Shown here piece after piece: positions 8,339 to 15,294 of a stretch of DNA of 34,546 nt. Source of the DNA: UBA1227 sp045629305 (lineage in GTDB: Bacteria > Bacillota > Clostridia > Oscillospirales > Acutalibacteraceae); contig JAZQQZ010000022.1 in NCBI GenBank assembly GCA_045629305.1, forward strand, positions 1 to 34,546, in the 5' to 3' direction. The notes beneath the pieces were generated by a model. The model saw only the letters and a program-made list of their open reading frames with translations. It was not told where the DNA came from and made no database searches. Numbering within the stretch: position 1 is the stretch's first letter; every line of letters begins with the position of its first letter. The position numbers and the translations under genes were made by a program.

Positions 8339-8775
8339 GAATAGAGAGACTTAAAGAAGAACACATTAGTGATGTGGTAAAGATTGAAGAAGAATGTTTC
8401 CCTCATCCTTGGACATATGATGAAATAGAACAATCTTCTAGCTATCCGAATGGTCATTTCTTCGTTGCGATAGATGACAATGAGCGGGTAGTGGGATATA
8501 TTGGAACATATGTGGTAATTGATGAGTTCTCCGTCACAGACGTCGCAGTCCTTAAGGAATACCGCAGGCAGGGTATAGGCAATATGCTCGTGGCTGCAGC
8601 CTGTGAGAATGCCGAGAAATGTGACGCCAAGCTTATCACGCTTGAGGTTAGAACGAGCAATGCCACTGCGATTAAAATCTATGAGGAGAACGGTTTCAAA
8701 ATTGATGGCGTTCGCCGAAAAATTTTTAGAGATCCTGATGAGGATGGATACGTTATGACAAGGAGGTTCAAATGA
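8335..8775 (+). CDS. rimI: Ribosomal protein S18-alanine N-acetyltransferase (RimI-type GNAT)
   Basis: A 146-residue GNAT acetyltransferase. The acetyl-CoA pyrophosphate-binding loop is RRQGIGNML (motif A, following VTDVAVLKEY). The C-terminal strand-helix TLEVRTSNATAIKIYEENGFKIDGVRR is typical of RimI, which acetylates the N-terminal alanine of ribosomal protein S18. The N-terminal HPWTYDEIEQS also fits RimI. It starts in the polA stop region (4-nt overlap) and its stop overlaps the next gene. Position next to tsaD is the usual one in Firmicutes, although tsaE and tsaB, which commonly precede rimI, are not present here. In bacteria RimI has also been shown to acetylate other proteins, so the target is an inference. 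Confidence 0.9.
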   Translation: MRIERLKEEHISDVVKIEEECFPHPWTYDEIEQSSSYPNGHFFVAIDDNERVVGYIGTYVVIDEFSVTDVAVLKEYRRQGIGNMLVAAACENAEKCDAKLITLEVRTSNATAIKIYEENGFKIDGVRRKIFRDPDEDGYVMTRRFK

Positions 8776-9788
8776 TGAAAATACTCAGTATAGAATCTTC
8801 TTGTGATGAGACAGCTACCGCTGTCGTAGAGGACGGCAGACGCGTGCTCTCATCAGTTGTCGCCTCCCAGGTGGAGGAGCATAAACTCTACGGTGGCGTA
8901 GTACCGGAGATAGCGTCTCGCCGTCATACCGAGGCAATCTCGGGTATTACGAAGCAGGCCCTCGAAGAGGCGGGCTGCACAATGGATGACATCGATGCAA
9001 TCGCTGTCACAGCAGCGCCTGGCCTTATAGGTGCTCTTCTCGTCGGTGTAAACTTTGCCAAGGGCCTTGCACTGAAGTACGACAAGCCCCTTGTCCCAGT
9101 ACACCACCTAAGGTCACATATTGCTTCGAACTATATAACTTCTCTGGACCTTGAGCCACCTTTCCTTGCACTAGTTGTATCAGGTGGTCATACACATATT
9201 ATTGAAGTTAAATCATATACGGATTATAATATCATTGGCTGCACAAGAGACGATGCCGCTGGAGAGTGTATGGATAAATCAGCTCGTACACTTGGTCTCC
9301 CTTATCCTGGAGGGCTAAATCTCGACAGAGTTGCGGCTTCTGGTGATCCGAAATCATACAAGATGCCACATCCACATGTGGATGGAAGTGAGTATGATTT
9401 CAGTTTCTCCGGTCTCAAGACCTTCGTTATCAATACAGTTCATAACTGTGAACAGAAGGGTGAGACCGTTGATGTCGCCAATATGGGCGCATCAGTAATT
9501 AGTACAGTTGTCGACTGCCTTGTGAAGAACACAGAAAAGGCTGCGGTCGACTTCGGATATGATAAGATAGTTCTTGCTGGCGGCGTATCCGCCAATTCAG
9601 TCCTGCGTGCACGCATGGCTGATGTATGCAAGAACCATGGATGGAAACTCTATATGCCGGATCTGTCACTCTGTGGTGACAATGCGGCAATGGTAGGAGC
9701 ACAGGGCTATTACGAGTTCGCTGCCGGAAGGCGTGCGACACTCGACCTCAACGCCCGTGCGACGATGGCGATTAACGAGGAGTTTTAA
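8775..9788 (+). CDS. tsaD: tRNA N6-adenosine threonylcarbamoyltransferase TsaD
   Basis: TsaD transfers the threonylcarbamoyl group to A37 of ANN-decoding tRNAs together with TsaB and TsaE. The protein (337 residues) has the ASKHA fold: IESSCDETATAVV at the N-terminus, the HxxxH metal site in VPVHHLRSHIAS, the GGHT loop, RDDAAGECMDKSARTLGLPYPGG in nucleotide binding, FSFSGLKT, LAGGVSANSVLR, and LCGDNAAMVGAQGY at the C-terminus. Two in-frame ATGs occur at 8772 and 8775. AGGAGG at 8761-8766 is better spaced (8 nt) for 8775, and the family start is MKILxIExSCDET, so 8775 is chosen. The gene overlaps the rimI stop. Its partners tsaB and tsaE must lie outside this window. Confidence 0.95.
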   Translation: MKILSIESSCDETATAVVEDGRRVLSSVVASQVEEHKLYGGVVPEIASRRHTEAISGITKQALEEAGCTMDDIDAIAVTAAPGLIGALLVGVNFAKGLALKYDKPLVPVHHLRSHIASNYITSLDLEPPFLALVVSGGHTHIIEVKSYTDYNIIGCTRDDAAGECMDKSARTLGLPYPGGLNLDRVAASGDPKSYKMPHPHVDGSEYDFSFSGLKTFVINTVHNCEQKGETVDVANMGASVISTVVDCLVKNTEKAAVDFGYDKIVLAGGVSANSVLRARMADVCKNHGWKLYMPDLSLCGDNAAMVGAQGYYEFAAGRRATLDLNARATMAINEEF

Positions 9789-9789
9789 A

Positions 9790-10770
9790 ATGAAATTGCC
9801 TTTCCTTGACATGGACAGATCCTGGGCCTATGAGGACTGGAGTAAGTACGGTAAAGTCGTATCTGTCTATAACAAAGTGAATAAGACAATTGGTGACAAC
9901 AAGAAGAAGGTCTTGAATGCTGGCGTAAAGACAGCGAAAGCTGTTGCAAAGTCTCCACTTCTTAGAAAATTCACCGTTGACAAATTCTTCTCAGAACTGA
10001 AAGTTGAGAAGCTTGGAAGCAACACATATCGCATTGCAAAGCAATATGTGTTCCAGTCCTATTTGCTTGTTGGAAGGAATAAGGCACTTCTTATCGATAC
10101 CGGACTTGGTATCGGTAATCTCACTGAAACTATCAGAGAGATTACAGATAAGCCACTTATAGTTGTCTGCACGCATGGCCATTATGGTTGCATCGGCGGA
10201 GCAGGCGAGTTCGACGAAGTCATGCTTGGTAAGGCCGATGTCAAAATGGCCAAGCGCATGTATAAGACACTTCATTCGATTCTTGCAAAATACCTTAAAG
10301 ATCATACGTATTCTGAACCTAACTTTGTTCAGATTGATAAGAAGTATCTCAAGGACTATATTGACCTCGGTGGTAGAAAGGTCCGCATCAAAGAATTCCC
10401 ATCTCATACCAAGGGAACACTTTGCTTCTATGATGATAAATATGCATTTGCGGGCGACCCAATGGGACCACTTTGCTTTAACCTTCTTCCTGGTGCTGTA
10501 TCCATCAACCAATATGCAAGCAATTTCGGTGAAATTTCAAGAAATTTGGCAAGTAGAAAGTTCTATTGTTCATATTGGCCAAGAGAGATTAAGAAAGAGC
10601 GTATGATTATTCTTGAGAATCAGCTTTATGTGGCTGCAATGAATGATAACGACTATAAAGATTTTATTAAAATCCGTCATTCTGATGACTGGAAGCAGTT
10701 CCTTGTATATTGGGGATTCAAGGCCAATAAGCGGAATCTTGAGCATAGGTGGCATGCAATTATTAGATAA
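9790..10770 (+). CDS. Metallo-beta-lactamase-fold protein with degenerate metal motif
   Basis: A 326-residue protein. The frame runs upstream into tsaD, but ATG 9790 follows GAGGAG by 7 nt and begins just after the tsaD stop, so it is chosen. Residues 1-75 are a basic helical N-terminal extension. From residue 78 the MBL core is recognisable: strand YRIAKQYVFQSYLLVGRNKALLIDTG, then THGHYGCIGG where the family normally has THxHxDHxGG, then EFPSHTKGTLCFYDDKYAFAGD with His206 and Asp223. His129 and His131 remain, but the Asp and His of HxHxDH are Gly133 and Cys134. It may bind one metal, use the Cys, or be non-catalytic. Co-directional with polA-rimI-tsaD and probably co-transcribed. Function is unknown. 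Confidence 0.75.
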   Translation: MKLPFLDMDRSWAYEDWSKYGKVVSVYNKVNKTIGDNKKKVLNAGVKTAKAVAKSPLLRKFTVDKFFSELKVEKLGSNTYRIAKQYVFQSYLLVGRNKALLIDTGLGIGNLTETIREITDKPLIVVCTHGHYGCIGGAGEFDEVMLGKADVKMAKRMYKTLHSILAKYLKDHTYSEPNFVQIDKKYLKDYIDLGGRKVRIKEFPSHTKGTLCFYDDKYAFAGDPMGPLCFNLLPGAVSINQYASNFGEISRNLASRKFYCSYWPREIKKERMIILENQLYVAAMNDNDYKDFIKIRHSDDWKQFLVYWGFKANKRNLEHRWHAIIR

Positions 10771-10774
10771 AAAT

Positions 10775-10851
10775 GCGCCTGTAGCTCAGTTGGATAGAGC
10801 ACTAGCCTCCGACGCTAGGTGTCGCCGGTTCGACTCCGGCCAGGCGTGCCA
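10775..10851 (+). tRNA. tRNA-Arg, anticodon CCG
   Basis: A complete 77-nt cloverleaf with encoded CCA. The acceptor stem is GCGCCTG/CAGGCGT with one G-U end pair, D-arm GCTC..GAGC, anticodon stem CTAGC/GCTAG, 7-nt loop CTCCGAC giving anticodon CCG (reads CGG), short variable loop GTGTC, T-arm GCCGG/CCGGC with TTCGACT loop, discriminator G and CCA at 10849-10851. It begins 4 nt after the upstream stop codon with no promoter of its own in the gap, so it is probably processed from the polA-to-MBL transcript. Confidence 0.96.
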
Positions 10852-10859
10852 TTCTTTTA

Positions 10860-10888
10860 TAGACATTTAAGTTCTTATATGATAAAAT
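10860..10888 (+). promoter_or_regulatory. Sigma-A promoter of the lipoprotein gene
   Basis: TAGACA (10860-10865), 17-bp spacer, TAAAAT (10883-10888): five of six matches in each hexamer, plus an upstream TG for an extended -10. Confidence 0.75.
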
Positions 10889-10919
10889 CTTAAACGGATA
10901 AATTTTTAGGAGGATAACT

Positions 10920-11249
10920 ATGAAAAATATTAAGTCAAAGATCGCAGCACTTGCACTCGCACTTGTTATGGCATTTGGTTTCGCAGGTTGTTCTATGGGC
11001 GAGGTTCTTAATACAGACGGCATGTGGGAATTCATCAAGAATGGCTGGGATGGAATCTATGAAATCACAGCACGCGCTGAGTACGTAGCTCCTAATCCAC
11101 AGGTAAGAACAAATGCAATCCGTGAGAATCACAAGGTTACATCAGTAAAAAATCAGATCCGTGAGAATCATAAAGTTAATGGTGTTCGCCACGAAGTTGG
11201 TCAGACAAGCGCTGATAACGAGGTTGCACAGACAGATTACGTTGACTAA
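10920..11249 (+). CDS. Small predicted lipoprotein with tandem IRENHKV repeat
   Basis: A 109-residue exported protein. Residues 1-23 form a signal peptide (basic MKNIKSK, then Ala/Leu-rich core) ending in a lipobox-like GFAGC, so Cys24 is the probable lipidated residue and the protein would be anchored to the outer face of the membrane. After a Trp/Gly-containing segment (about 32-48), residues 67-92 hold two copies of a 13-residue unit containing IRENHKV. The C-terminus is polar and acidic. I do not recognise the family and name no function. A strong AGGAGG site precedes ATG 10920, and a promoter and terminator flank it, making it a monocistronic unit. Its start is supported by the signal peptide. 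Confidence 0.75.
   Translation: MKNIKSKIAALALALVMAFGFAGCSMGEVLNTDGMWEFIKNGWDGIYEITARAEYVAPNPQVRTNAIRENHKVTSVKNQIRENHKVNGVRHEVGQTSADNEVAQTDYVD
11118..11170 (+). repeat. Tandem 39-nt repeat unit in the lipoprotein gene
   Basis: ATCCGTGAGAATCA occurs exactly at 11118-11131 and again at 11157-11170, a 39-nt (13-codon) offset. The following bases differ mainly at third codon positions, which suggests selection on the protein repeat. Confidence 0.8.
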
Positions 11250-11260
11250 TTAAAAAAATA

Positions 11261-11295
11261 ACTCCCGACCGGTTGGTCGGGAGTTTTCTTTTTTA
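11261..11295. terminator. Bidirectional terminator between the lipoprotein and DUF1015 genes
   Basis: A perfect 10-bp stem ACTCCCGACC (11261-11270) / GGTCGGGAGT (11275-11284) with GGTT loop, flanked by an A-run upstream and a long T-run downstream, between convergent genes. Confidence 0.92.
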
Positions 11296-12543
11296 TTTAA
11301 GTTTGTGAATGAAGAGACCTGAAAGGAGCTTCGGCTCGAACCAGGTGGACTTCGGAGGCATCAAAGCGCCAGCGTCAGCGATGCTGATGAGCTCATCGAG
11401 TGAGGTAGGGAACATAGCGAAAGCTATTTCCATATCATCCTCACAGCGACGCTCGAGTTCAGCGAGTCCGCGGATTCCGCCGACGAAGTCGATGTTCTTG
11501 TCTGTTCTTGGATCTTCAATGCCAAGAACAGGGGCAATCAAATTGTCCTGAAGAATAGATACGTCGAGGGAGGCGACAGGGTCGCTCTCATCAAATGTGC
11601 CATCCTTAGCAATGAGCTTGTACCATTTGCCCTCGAAGAGCATGCCAAATGTATGACGTGCCTCTGGCGCATATGGCTCAAGGTTGAGAGTTGTCTCTAT
11701 TGTAAACTTCTCGTTTACTGCCTTGAAGAACTCCTCCTTGGAGTAATTCTTTGTATTCTTCATTACTCTGTTGTAATCAAGAATGCGAAGCTCGTCCTTC
11801 GGGAAAACTACTGCAAGGAAGAAGTTGAACTCCTCTTCTCCTGTGTATGAAGGATTGGCCTCTCTACGCATCTTGCCGACTTTTACAGCAGATGCACATC
11901 TGTGATGGCCATCTGCGATATAGAGAGCATCGATGCTCTGAAATGCAGTTTTAAGCTTGTCAGCGATGCCATTGTCGTTATTTACAACCCATACTTTATT
12001 GTGAACATCACCCTCTGATACGAAGTCGTATACAGGGTGATTTGTCTTTTTAAAATTCGCGATTATATTATCAATTTCTTCACTACCCTTGTAGGTGAGG
12101 AAGATAGGACCGGTGTTGGCGTCGCATGTGTCGACGTGACGAATACGGTCTGCCTCTTTATCAGCACGAGTGAGCTCGTGCTTTTTGATGCGACCGTCAA
12201 TATACTCGTCGATGGATGCACATCCAACAAGGCCCGTCTGGGAGCGGCCCTGCCACTCCTGTTGATAGATATAGTAGCAAGGATTTACATCCTGCTTTGC
12301 AATTTCATCTGTCTCAAGACTCTTGAGATTGCTTGCTGCTTTCGCATAAACTTCATCGCTGTAGAGATCAGTTCCAAGTGGGAGGTCAATCTCTGCTTTG
12401 TCGACATGAAGGAATGAATAAGGGTTGTCTACCACTTTCTCGCGGGCCTCCTCCGATGTCATAACATCATAAGGGAGGGCAGCGACTCTCTCTGCGTAAG
12501 CAGGGAGTGGGCGAACAGCCTTGAATGGTCTAAAATCTGACAT
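11293..12543 (-). CDS. DUF1015 family protein
   Basis: A 416-residue cytosolic protein of the DUF1015 (COG4198) family. Conserved blocks are visible in order: FRPFKAVRP at the N-terminus, VAALPYDVMTSEEAR (20-34), NPYSFLHVDK (40-49), KKHELTRADKEADRIRH (120-136), and IADGHHRCASA with Asp211, His213, His214 and Arg215. The last is reminiscent of the ParB/sulfiredoxin-type GxHR motif. Members are widespread in anaerobes and often sit near serine-biosynthesis genes; I recall free-serine kinase activity being proposed for relatives, but I cannot verify it here. It is 11 nt downstream of the zinc-ribbon gene on the same strand, a pairing seen in other Clostridia, so the two are likely one operon. 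A GAGGT site precedes the ATG. Confidence 0.88.
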   Translation of the reverse strand: MSDFRPFKAVRPLPAYAERVAALPYDVMTSEEAREKVVDNPYSFLHVDKAEIDLPLGTDLYSDEVYAKAASNLKSLETDEIAKQDVNPCYYIYQQEWQGRSQTGLVGCASIDEYIDGRIKKHELTRADKEADRIRHVDTCDANTGPIFLTYKGSEEIDNIIANFKKTNHPVYDFVSEGDVHNKVWVVNNDNGIADKLKTAFQSIDALYIADGHHRCASAVKVGKMRREANPSYTGEEEFNFFLAVVFPKDELRILDYNRVMKNTKNYSKEEFFKAVNEKFTIETTLNLEPYAPEARHTFGMLFEGKWYKLIAKDGTFDESDPVASLDVSILQDNLIAPVLGIEDPRTDKNIDFVGGIRGLAELERRCEDDMEIAFAMFPTSLDELISIADAGALMPPKSTWFEPKLLSGLFIHKLK

Positions 12544-12554
12544 GTTTCGTACCT

Positions 12555-12770
12555 CTATAATTTGAAATCATCTGCACTGTAATTTGTGTCAATTGACGCC
12601 TGCTTTCTCGGGCGTCTCTTTAGGACATCATATTTGAATTTTCTGCAACTTGAACTATTCTGCATGATACCTTTTTTCTCGCAGAGAACAGCAGAACCAT
12701 CTGCGGTCATTCGGCCGTAGTGGCAGTATTCACATGCAGGACTTTTTTCCATTGTAAACATTTTCTTCAT
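12555..12770 (-). CDS. Small zinc-ribbon-like protein, partner of DUF1015 gene
   Basis: A 71-residue protein with four cysteines that could bind one zinc ion: Cys13 and Cys16 in CEYC, Cys30 in VLCEKKG, and Cys42 in SCRKFKYD. The tail is basic (KRRPRK) and then polar. No signal peptide is present, so it should be cytosolic. AAGGAG lies 9 nt upstream of the ATG, and a promoter is visible further upstream. It is the first gene of a two-gene operon with the DUF1015 gene (11-nt gap). The CEYC...CRKFxYDxLKRxP pattern is familiar from short Clostridia proteins beside DUF1015, but its molecular function is not known to me. Confidence 0.8.
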   Translation of the reverse strand: MKKMFTMEKSPACEYCHYGRMTADGSAVLCEKKGIMQNSSSCRKFKYDVLKRRPRKQASIDTNYSADDFKL

Positions 12771-12800
12771 CTACGATGTCTCCTTAGAAATAATGAAAAA

Positions 12801-12829
12801 ATTTTAACATAAAAACATTATCAATACAA
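12801..12829 (-). promoter_or_regulatory. Sigma-A promoter of the zinc-ribbon/DUF1015 operon
   Basis: Minus-strand TTGTAT (complement of 12824-12829), 17-bp spacer, TAAAAT (complement of 12801-12806) with an upstream TG extended -10. Its -35 is 4 bp from the divergent phoH -35. Confidence 0.65.
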
Positions 12830-12833
12830 GTTT

Positions 12834-12862
12834 TTGACACTGTTTCTCTTTTATTATATAAT
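12834..12862 (+). promoter_or_regulatory. Perfect consensus sigma-A promoter of the phoH operon
   Basis: TTGACA (12834-12839), exactly 17 bp, TATAAT (12857-12862): 12 of 12 consensus bases. The predicted start is near 12869, about 24 nt ahead of the phoH ATG. Confidence 0.9.
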
Positions 12863-12892
12863 TAATTAAATATATTTTGGGAAGGCATACCT

Positions 12893-13870
12893 ATGGCAGA
12901 AAAAGAGATTGAATTTAAGAATTTTGAGAACATTTTAGGACTTTTCGGCAGCTTCGATGAGAATATTCGCATCGTTGAAAGTGAATACGGTGTCACAATT
13001 GTTGCCCGTGGTGATAAGGTTAAGATCACGGGTGAGGAGACTGATGTCGCCGATGCCGAGAAGGCTGTAAGTGGACTTCTCGCGCTTCTCGAAAAAGGTG
13101 AGGAACTAAACGAACAGAATGTACGCTATGTCATCGAGATGACCAAAGCGGGCGAAGCAGGCGACCTCACCCGTTCTCTCTCAGAATGTATCTGCATCAC
13201 AGCAAGTGGTAAGCCAATCAAGGCCAAGACAATAGGCCAGAAGAAATATATAGATTCAATCAACCAAAATACAGTTGTCTTCGGTATAGGTCCTGCCGGT
13301 ACCGGTAAGACATATCTCGCTGTCGCAATGGCCGTCAAAGCATTCAAGGCGAAGGAAGTAAATAGAATCATCTTGACCCGTCCGGCTGTAGAGGCGGGCG
13401 AAAGTCTCGGCTTCCTGCCGGGTGACCTTCAGCAGAAGGTCGACCCATATCTCCGCCCGCTCTATGATGCACTCTTCGAGATGTTCGGCCCGGACGGATT
13501 TCAGAGGCAGATGGAGAGAGGAACGATTGAAGTTGCTCCGCTCGCATACATGCGTGGTCGTACTCTTGACGATAGCTTCATCATTCTCGATGAAGCACAG
13601 AATACGACTTCGGAGCAGATGAAGATGTTCCTCACACGTCTCGGCAACGGCTCTAAAGCCGTAATCACCGGAGACGTCACCCAGATTGACTTGCCAGGTG
13701 GCAAGAAATCTGGACTTGTAGAGGTAACTAAGATTCTCAAGGGGATCGAAGGAATAGAAACAGTAAGATTTTCGGAGCGTGATGTCGTAAGACACCACCT
13801 CGTTCAAGAGATAGTAAAGGCGTATGAGAAATATGCCGAAAAGACGGAGGGAAAGAAGCGTGGCAAATAA
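12893..13870 (+). CDS. phoH: PhoH family ATPase
   Basis: A 325-residue cytosolic P-loop protein. An N-terminal domain (1 to about 110) resembles a KH-like RNA-binding fold (ILGLFGSFDENIRIVESEYGVTIVARGDKVKITG). The PhoH ATPase core follows, with Walker A GPAGTGKT at 133-140, RPAVEAGESLGFLPG, LAYMRGRTLDDSFIILDEAQNTT containing Walker B, and TGDVTQIDLP as the sensor region. The family is linked to RNA metabolism; in Firmicutes it lies beside ybeY and era, pointing to a role near ribosome or rRNA maturation. Phosphate regulation, from which the name derives, is not shown here. The gene starts the phoH-ybeY-era-recO-mutS2 operon, and its 3' end overlaps ybeY by 11 nt. Confidence 0.93.
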   Translation: MAEKEIEFKNFENILGLFGSFDENIRIVESEYGVTIVARGDKVKITGEETDVADAEKAVSGLLALLEKGEELNEQNVRYVIEMTKAGEAGDLTRSLSECICITASGKPIKAKTIGQKKYIDSINQNTVVFGIGPAGTGKTYLAVAMAVKAFKAKEVNRIILTRPAVEAGESLGFLPGDLQQKVDPYLRPLYDALFEMFGPDGFQRQMERGTIEVAPLAYMRGRTLDDSFIILDEAQNTTSEQMKMFLTRLGNGSKAVITGDVTQIDLPGGKKSGLVEVTKILKGIEGIETVRFSERDVVRHHLVQEIVKAYEKYAEKTEGKKRGK

Positions 13871-14366
13871 AGTAAAGGTTGATATAACCAATGCTCAGAA
13901 AGCGGTTAAGATTCCGAAGGGAATGCGCATGCTCGTTCGTCGCTGCTGCACAGCGGTACTCGTCATGGAGAACTTTCTAAGTGACGCAGAGGTTTCTGTA
14001 ACTTTCGTTGACAATGACACTATCCACGAACTCAATAAAGAACACAGAAATATTGACAGAGAGACAGATGTGCTCTCTTTCCCACTCGGTGAGAATGGCG
14101 TATATGACTACAACCCTGCGACAAATGCCGCCCTTCTCGGCGACATTGTAATCTCACTTGAAAAAGCAATGGAGCAGGCCGAGAACTATGGCCATAGCTT
14201 CGAGCGCGAGGTGGGATTCCTCACAGTACATTCAATGCTTCACCTTCTCGGCTATGACCACGAGAACGGCGGCATGGAACTACTTCGCATGCGTGAGAAA
14301 GAGGAGAATGCTCTCCAGAAAATTGGTCTCACACGTGACCAAAGTGACTACTTAGGAGATAAGTGA
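13860..14366 (+). CDS. ybeY: Endoribonuclease YbeY (rRNA maturation factor)
   Basis: A 168-residue zinc-dependent single-strand endoribonuclease involved in 16S rRNA 3'-end maturation and ribosome quality control. The zinc motif HSMLHLLGYDH (HxxxHxxxxxH) is intact. EVSVTFVDNDTIHELNKEHRNIDRETDVLSFP and LLGDIVISLEKA are typical upstream blocks. The frame is open further upstream to an ATG at 13824, but GTG 13860 is chosen because GGAGGG (13846-13851) lies 8 nt before it and the protein then begins MANKVKVDI, as expected for the family. It overlaps the phoH end by 11 nt, and its TGA overlaps the era ATG by one base, so translation is probably coupled along the operon. Confidence 0.93.
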   Translation: MANKVKVDITNAQKAVKIPKGMRMLVRRCCTAVLVMENFLSDAEVSVTFVDNDTIHELNKEHRNIDRETDVLSFPLGENGVYDYNPATNAALLGDIVISLEKAMEQAENYGHSFEREVGFLTVHSMLHLLGYDHENGGMELLRMREKEENALQKIGLTRDQSDYLGDK

Positions 14367-15265
14367 TGAAACAGACCACAGCTTTCATTGCAATCGTTGG
14401 CTGTCCGAACGTCGGCAAGTCATCTCTCTTAAACGAGATGCTTGGCGCCAAGATTGCAATTGTGTCAAATAAACCACAGACTACAAGGACTAAAATCATG
14501 GGTGTCCTGACAAGGGGCGAGTGCCAGCTTGTCTTCACAGACACCCCTGGTTACCACAGACCGAAGAACAAGCTCGGTGAGAATATGGTAAAGGCTGTGA
14601 CGGACAGCATAGGTGGCGTAGACGCCTGCCTCTTCGTCACAGAGTCACAGGGTGATCTAAAGCCGGGTGAGCTTGAACTCATTGAGAAGTTCAAGAAACT
14701 CGATATCCCTGTTGTCCTTGCAATCAACAAAATTGATATGCTTCATAGCCCGGAGGAGATTGCAGAGAGAATCAAGCAATTTGCTCCGCTCTATGATTTC
14801 GAAGCGGTTGTACCTATCTGTGCCGTCAAAGGTCAGGGTGTAGAGGAACTCCTCGATGAGCTTGAAAAGCTCTCCCAGGAGTCCGTACACTTCTTCCCAG
14901 ATGACACCTTGACGGATCAACCGGAACGCGTTATCGCAGGCGAAATAATTCGCGAGAAGATGCTGCGACTCCTCGATAAGGAAGTGCCTCACGGCGTCGC
15001 AGTATCCATAGAGAAGATGCGAGAACGCGAGGACTCAGACATTCTCGACATCGAGGCCATTATCTATTGCGAGCGCGATTCCCACAAGGGAATAATCATC
15101 GGCAAGAATGGCTCGATGCTCAAGAAAGTCTCAACCTATGCACGACAAGATATGGAGAAGTTCTTCGACTGCCATATCAATTTGCAGTGCTGGGTTAAGG
15201 TCAAAGAGGGCTGGCGTGACCGAGAGGCCCTCATCCGCAACTTTGGCCTAGATTATTCAGATTAG
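14366..15265 (+). CDS. era: GTPase Era
   Basis: A 299-residue GTPase that binds the 3' end of 16S rRNA and checks 30S assembly. The G domain has G1 GCPNVGKS (12-19), the switch I region with KPQTTRTKIMGVL, G3 DTPGYH, and G4 NKID in LAINKIDML. The C-terminal KH domain includes IIGKNGSMLKKVSTYARQDM and ends WVKVKEGWRD. ATG 14366 is preferred over GTG 14363: AGGAG at 14354-14358 is 7 nt upstream of the ATG, and the ybeY TGA and this ATG share one base. It is co-transcribed with ybeY and recO, the usual neighbours in Firmicutes. The cysteine after the first Gly of G1 is a mild variation from the common GRPNVGKS. Confidence 0.96.
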   Translation: MKQTTAFIAIVGCPNVGKSSLLNEMLGAKIAIVSNKPQTTRTKIMGVLTRGECQLVFTDTPGYHRPKNKLGENMVKAVTDSIGGVDACLFVTESQGDLKPGELELIEKFKKLDIPVVLAINKIDMLHSPEEIAERIKQFAPLYDFEAVVPICAVKGQGVEELLDELEKLSQESVHFFPDDTLTDQPERVIAGEIIREKMLRLLDKEVPHGVAVSIEKMREREDSDILDIEAIIYCERDSHKGIIIGKNGSMLKKVSTYARQDMEKFFDCHINLQCWVKVKEGWRDREALIRNFGLDYSD

Positions 15266-15294
15266 TCCGACACCAACCAAAGGAGATGAGAAGG

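Noticed and set aside
8335..9788. Complete tsaE-tsaB-rimI-tsaD threonylcarbamoyl cluster
   Set aside because: Only rimI and tsaD are present; polA directly precedes rimI, so tsaE and tsaB are not in this window.
9733..9789. Upstream-extended start (ATG 9733) for the MBL-fold gene inside tsaD
   Set aside because: The extra 19 residues are read from tsaD codons in another frame; ATG 9790 has GAGGAG at proper spacing.
10643..10870. 75-residue open frame spanning the end of the MBL gene and the tRNA
   Set aside because: It would translate through a clear tRNA-Arg gene and has no ribosome binding site.
13256..13891. 211-residue open frame on the minus strand over phoH
   Set aside because: It is a shadow of phoH; no family motif or ribosome binding site.
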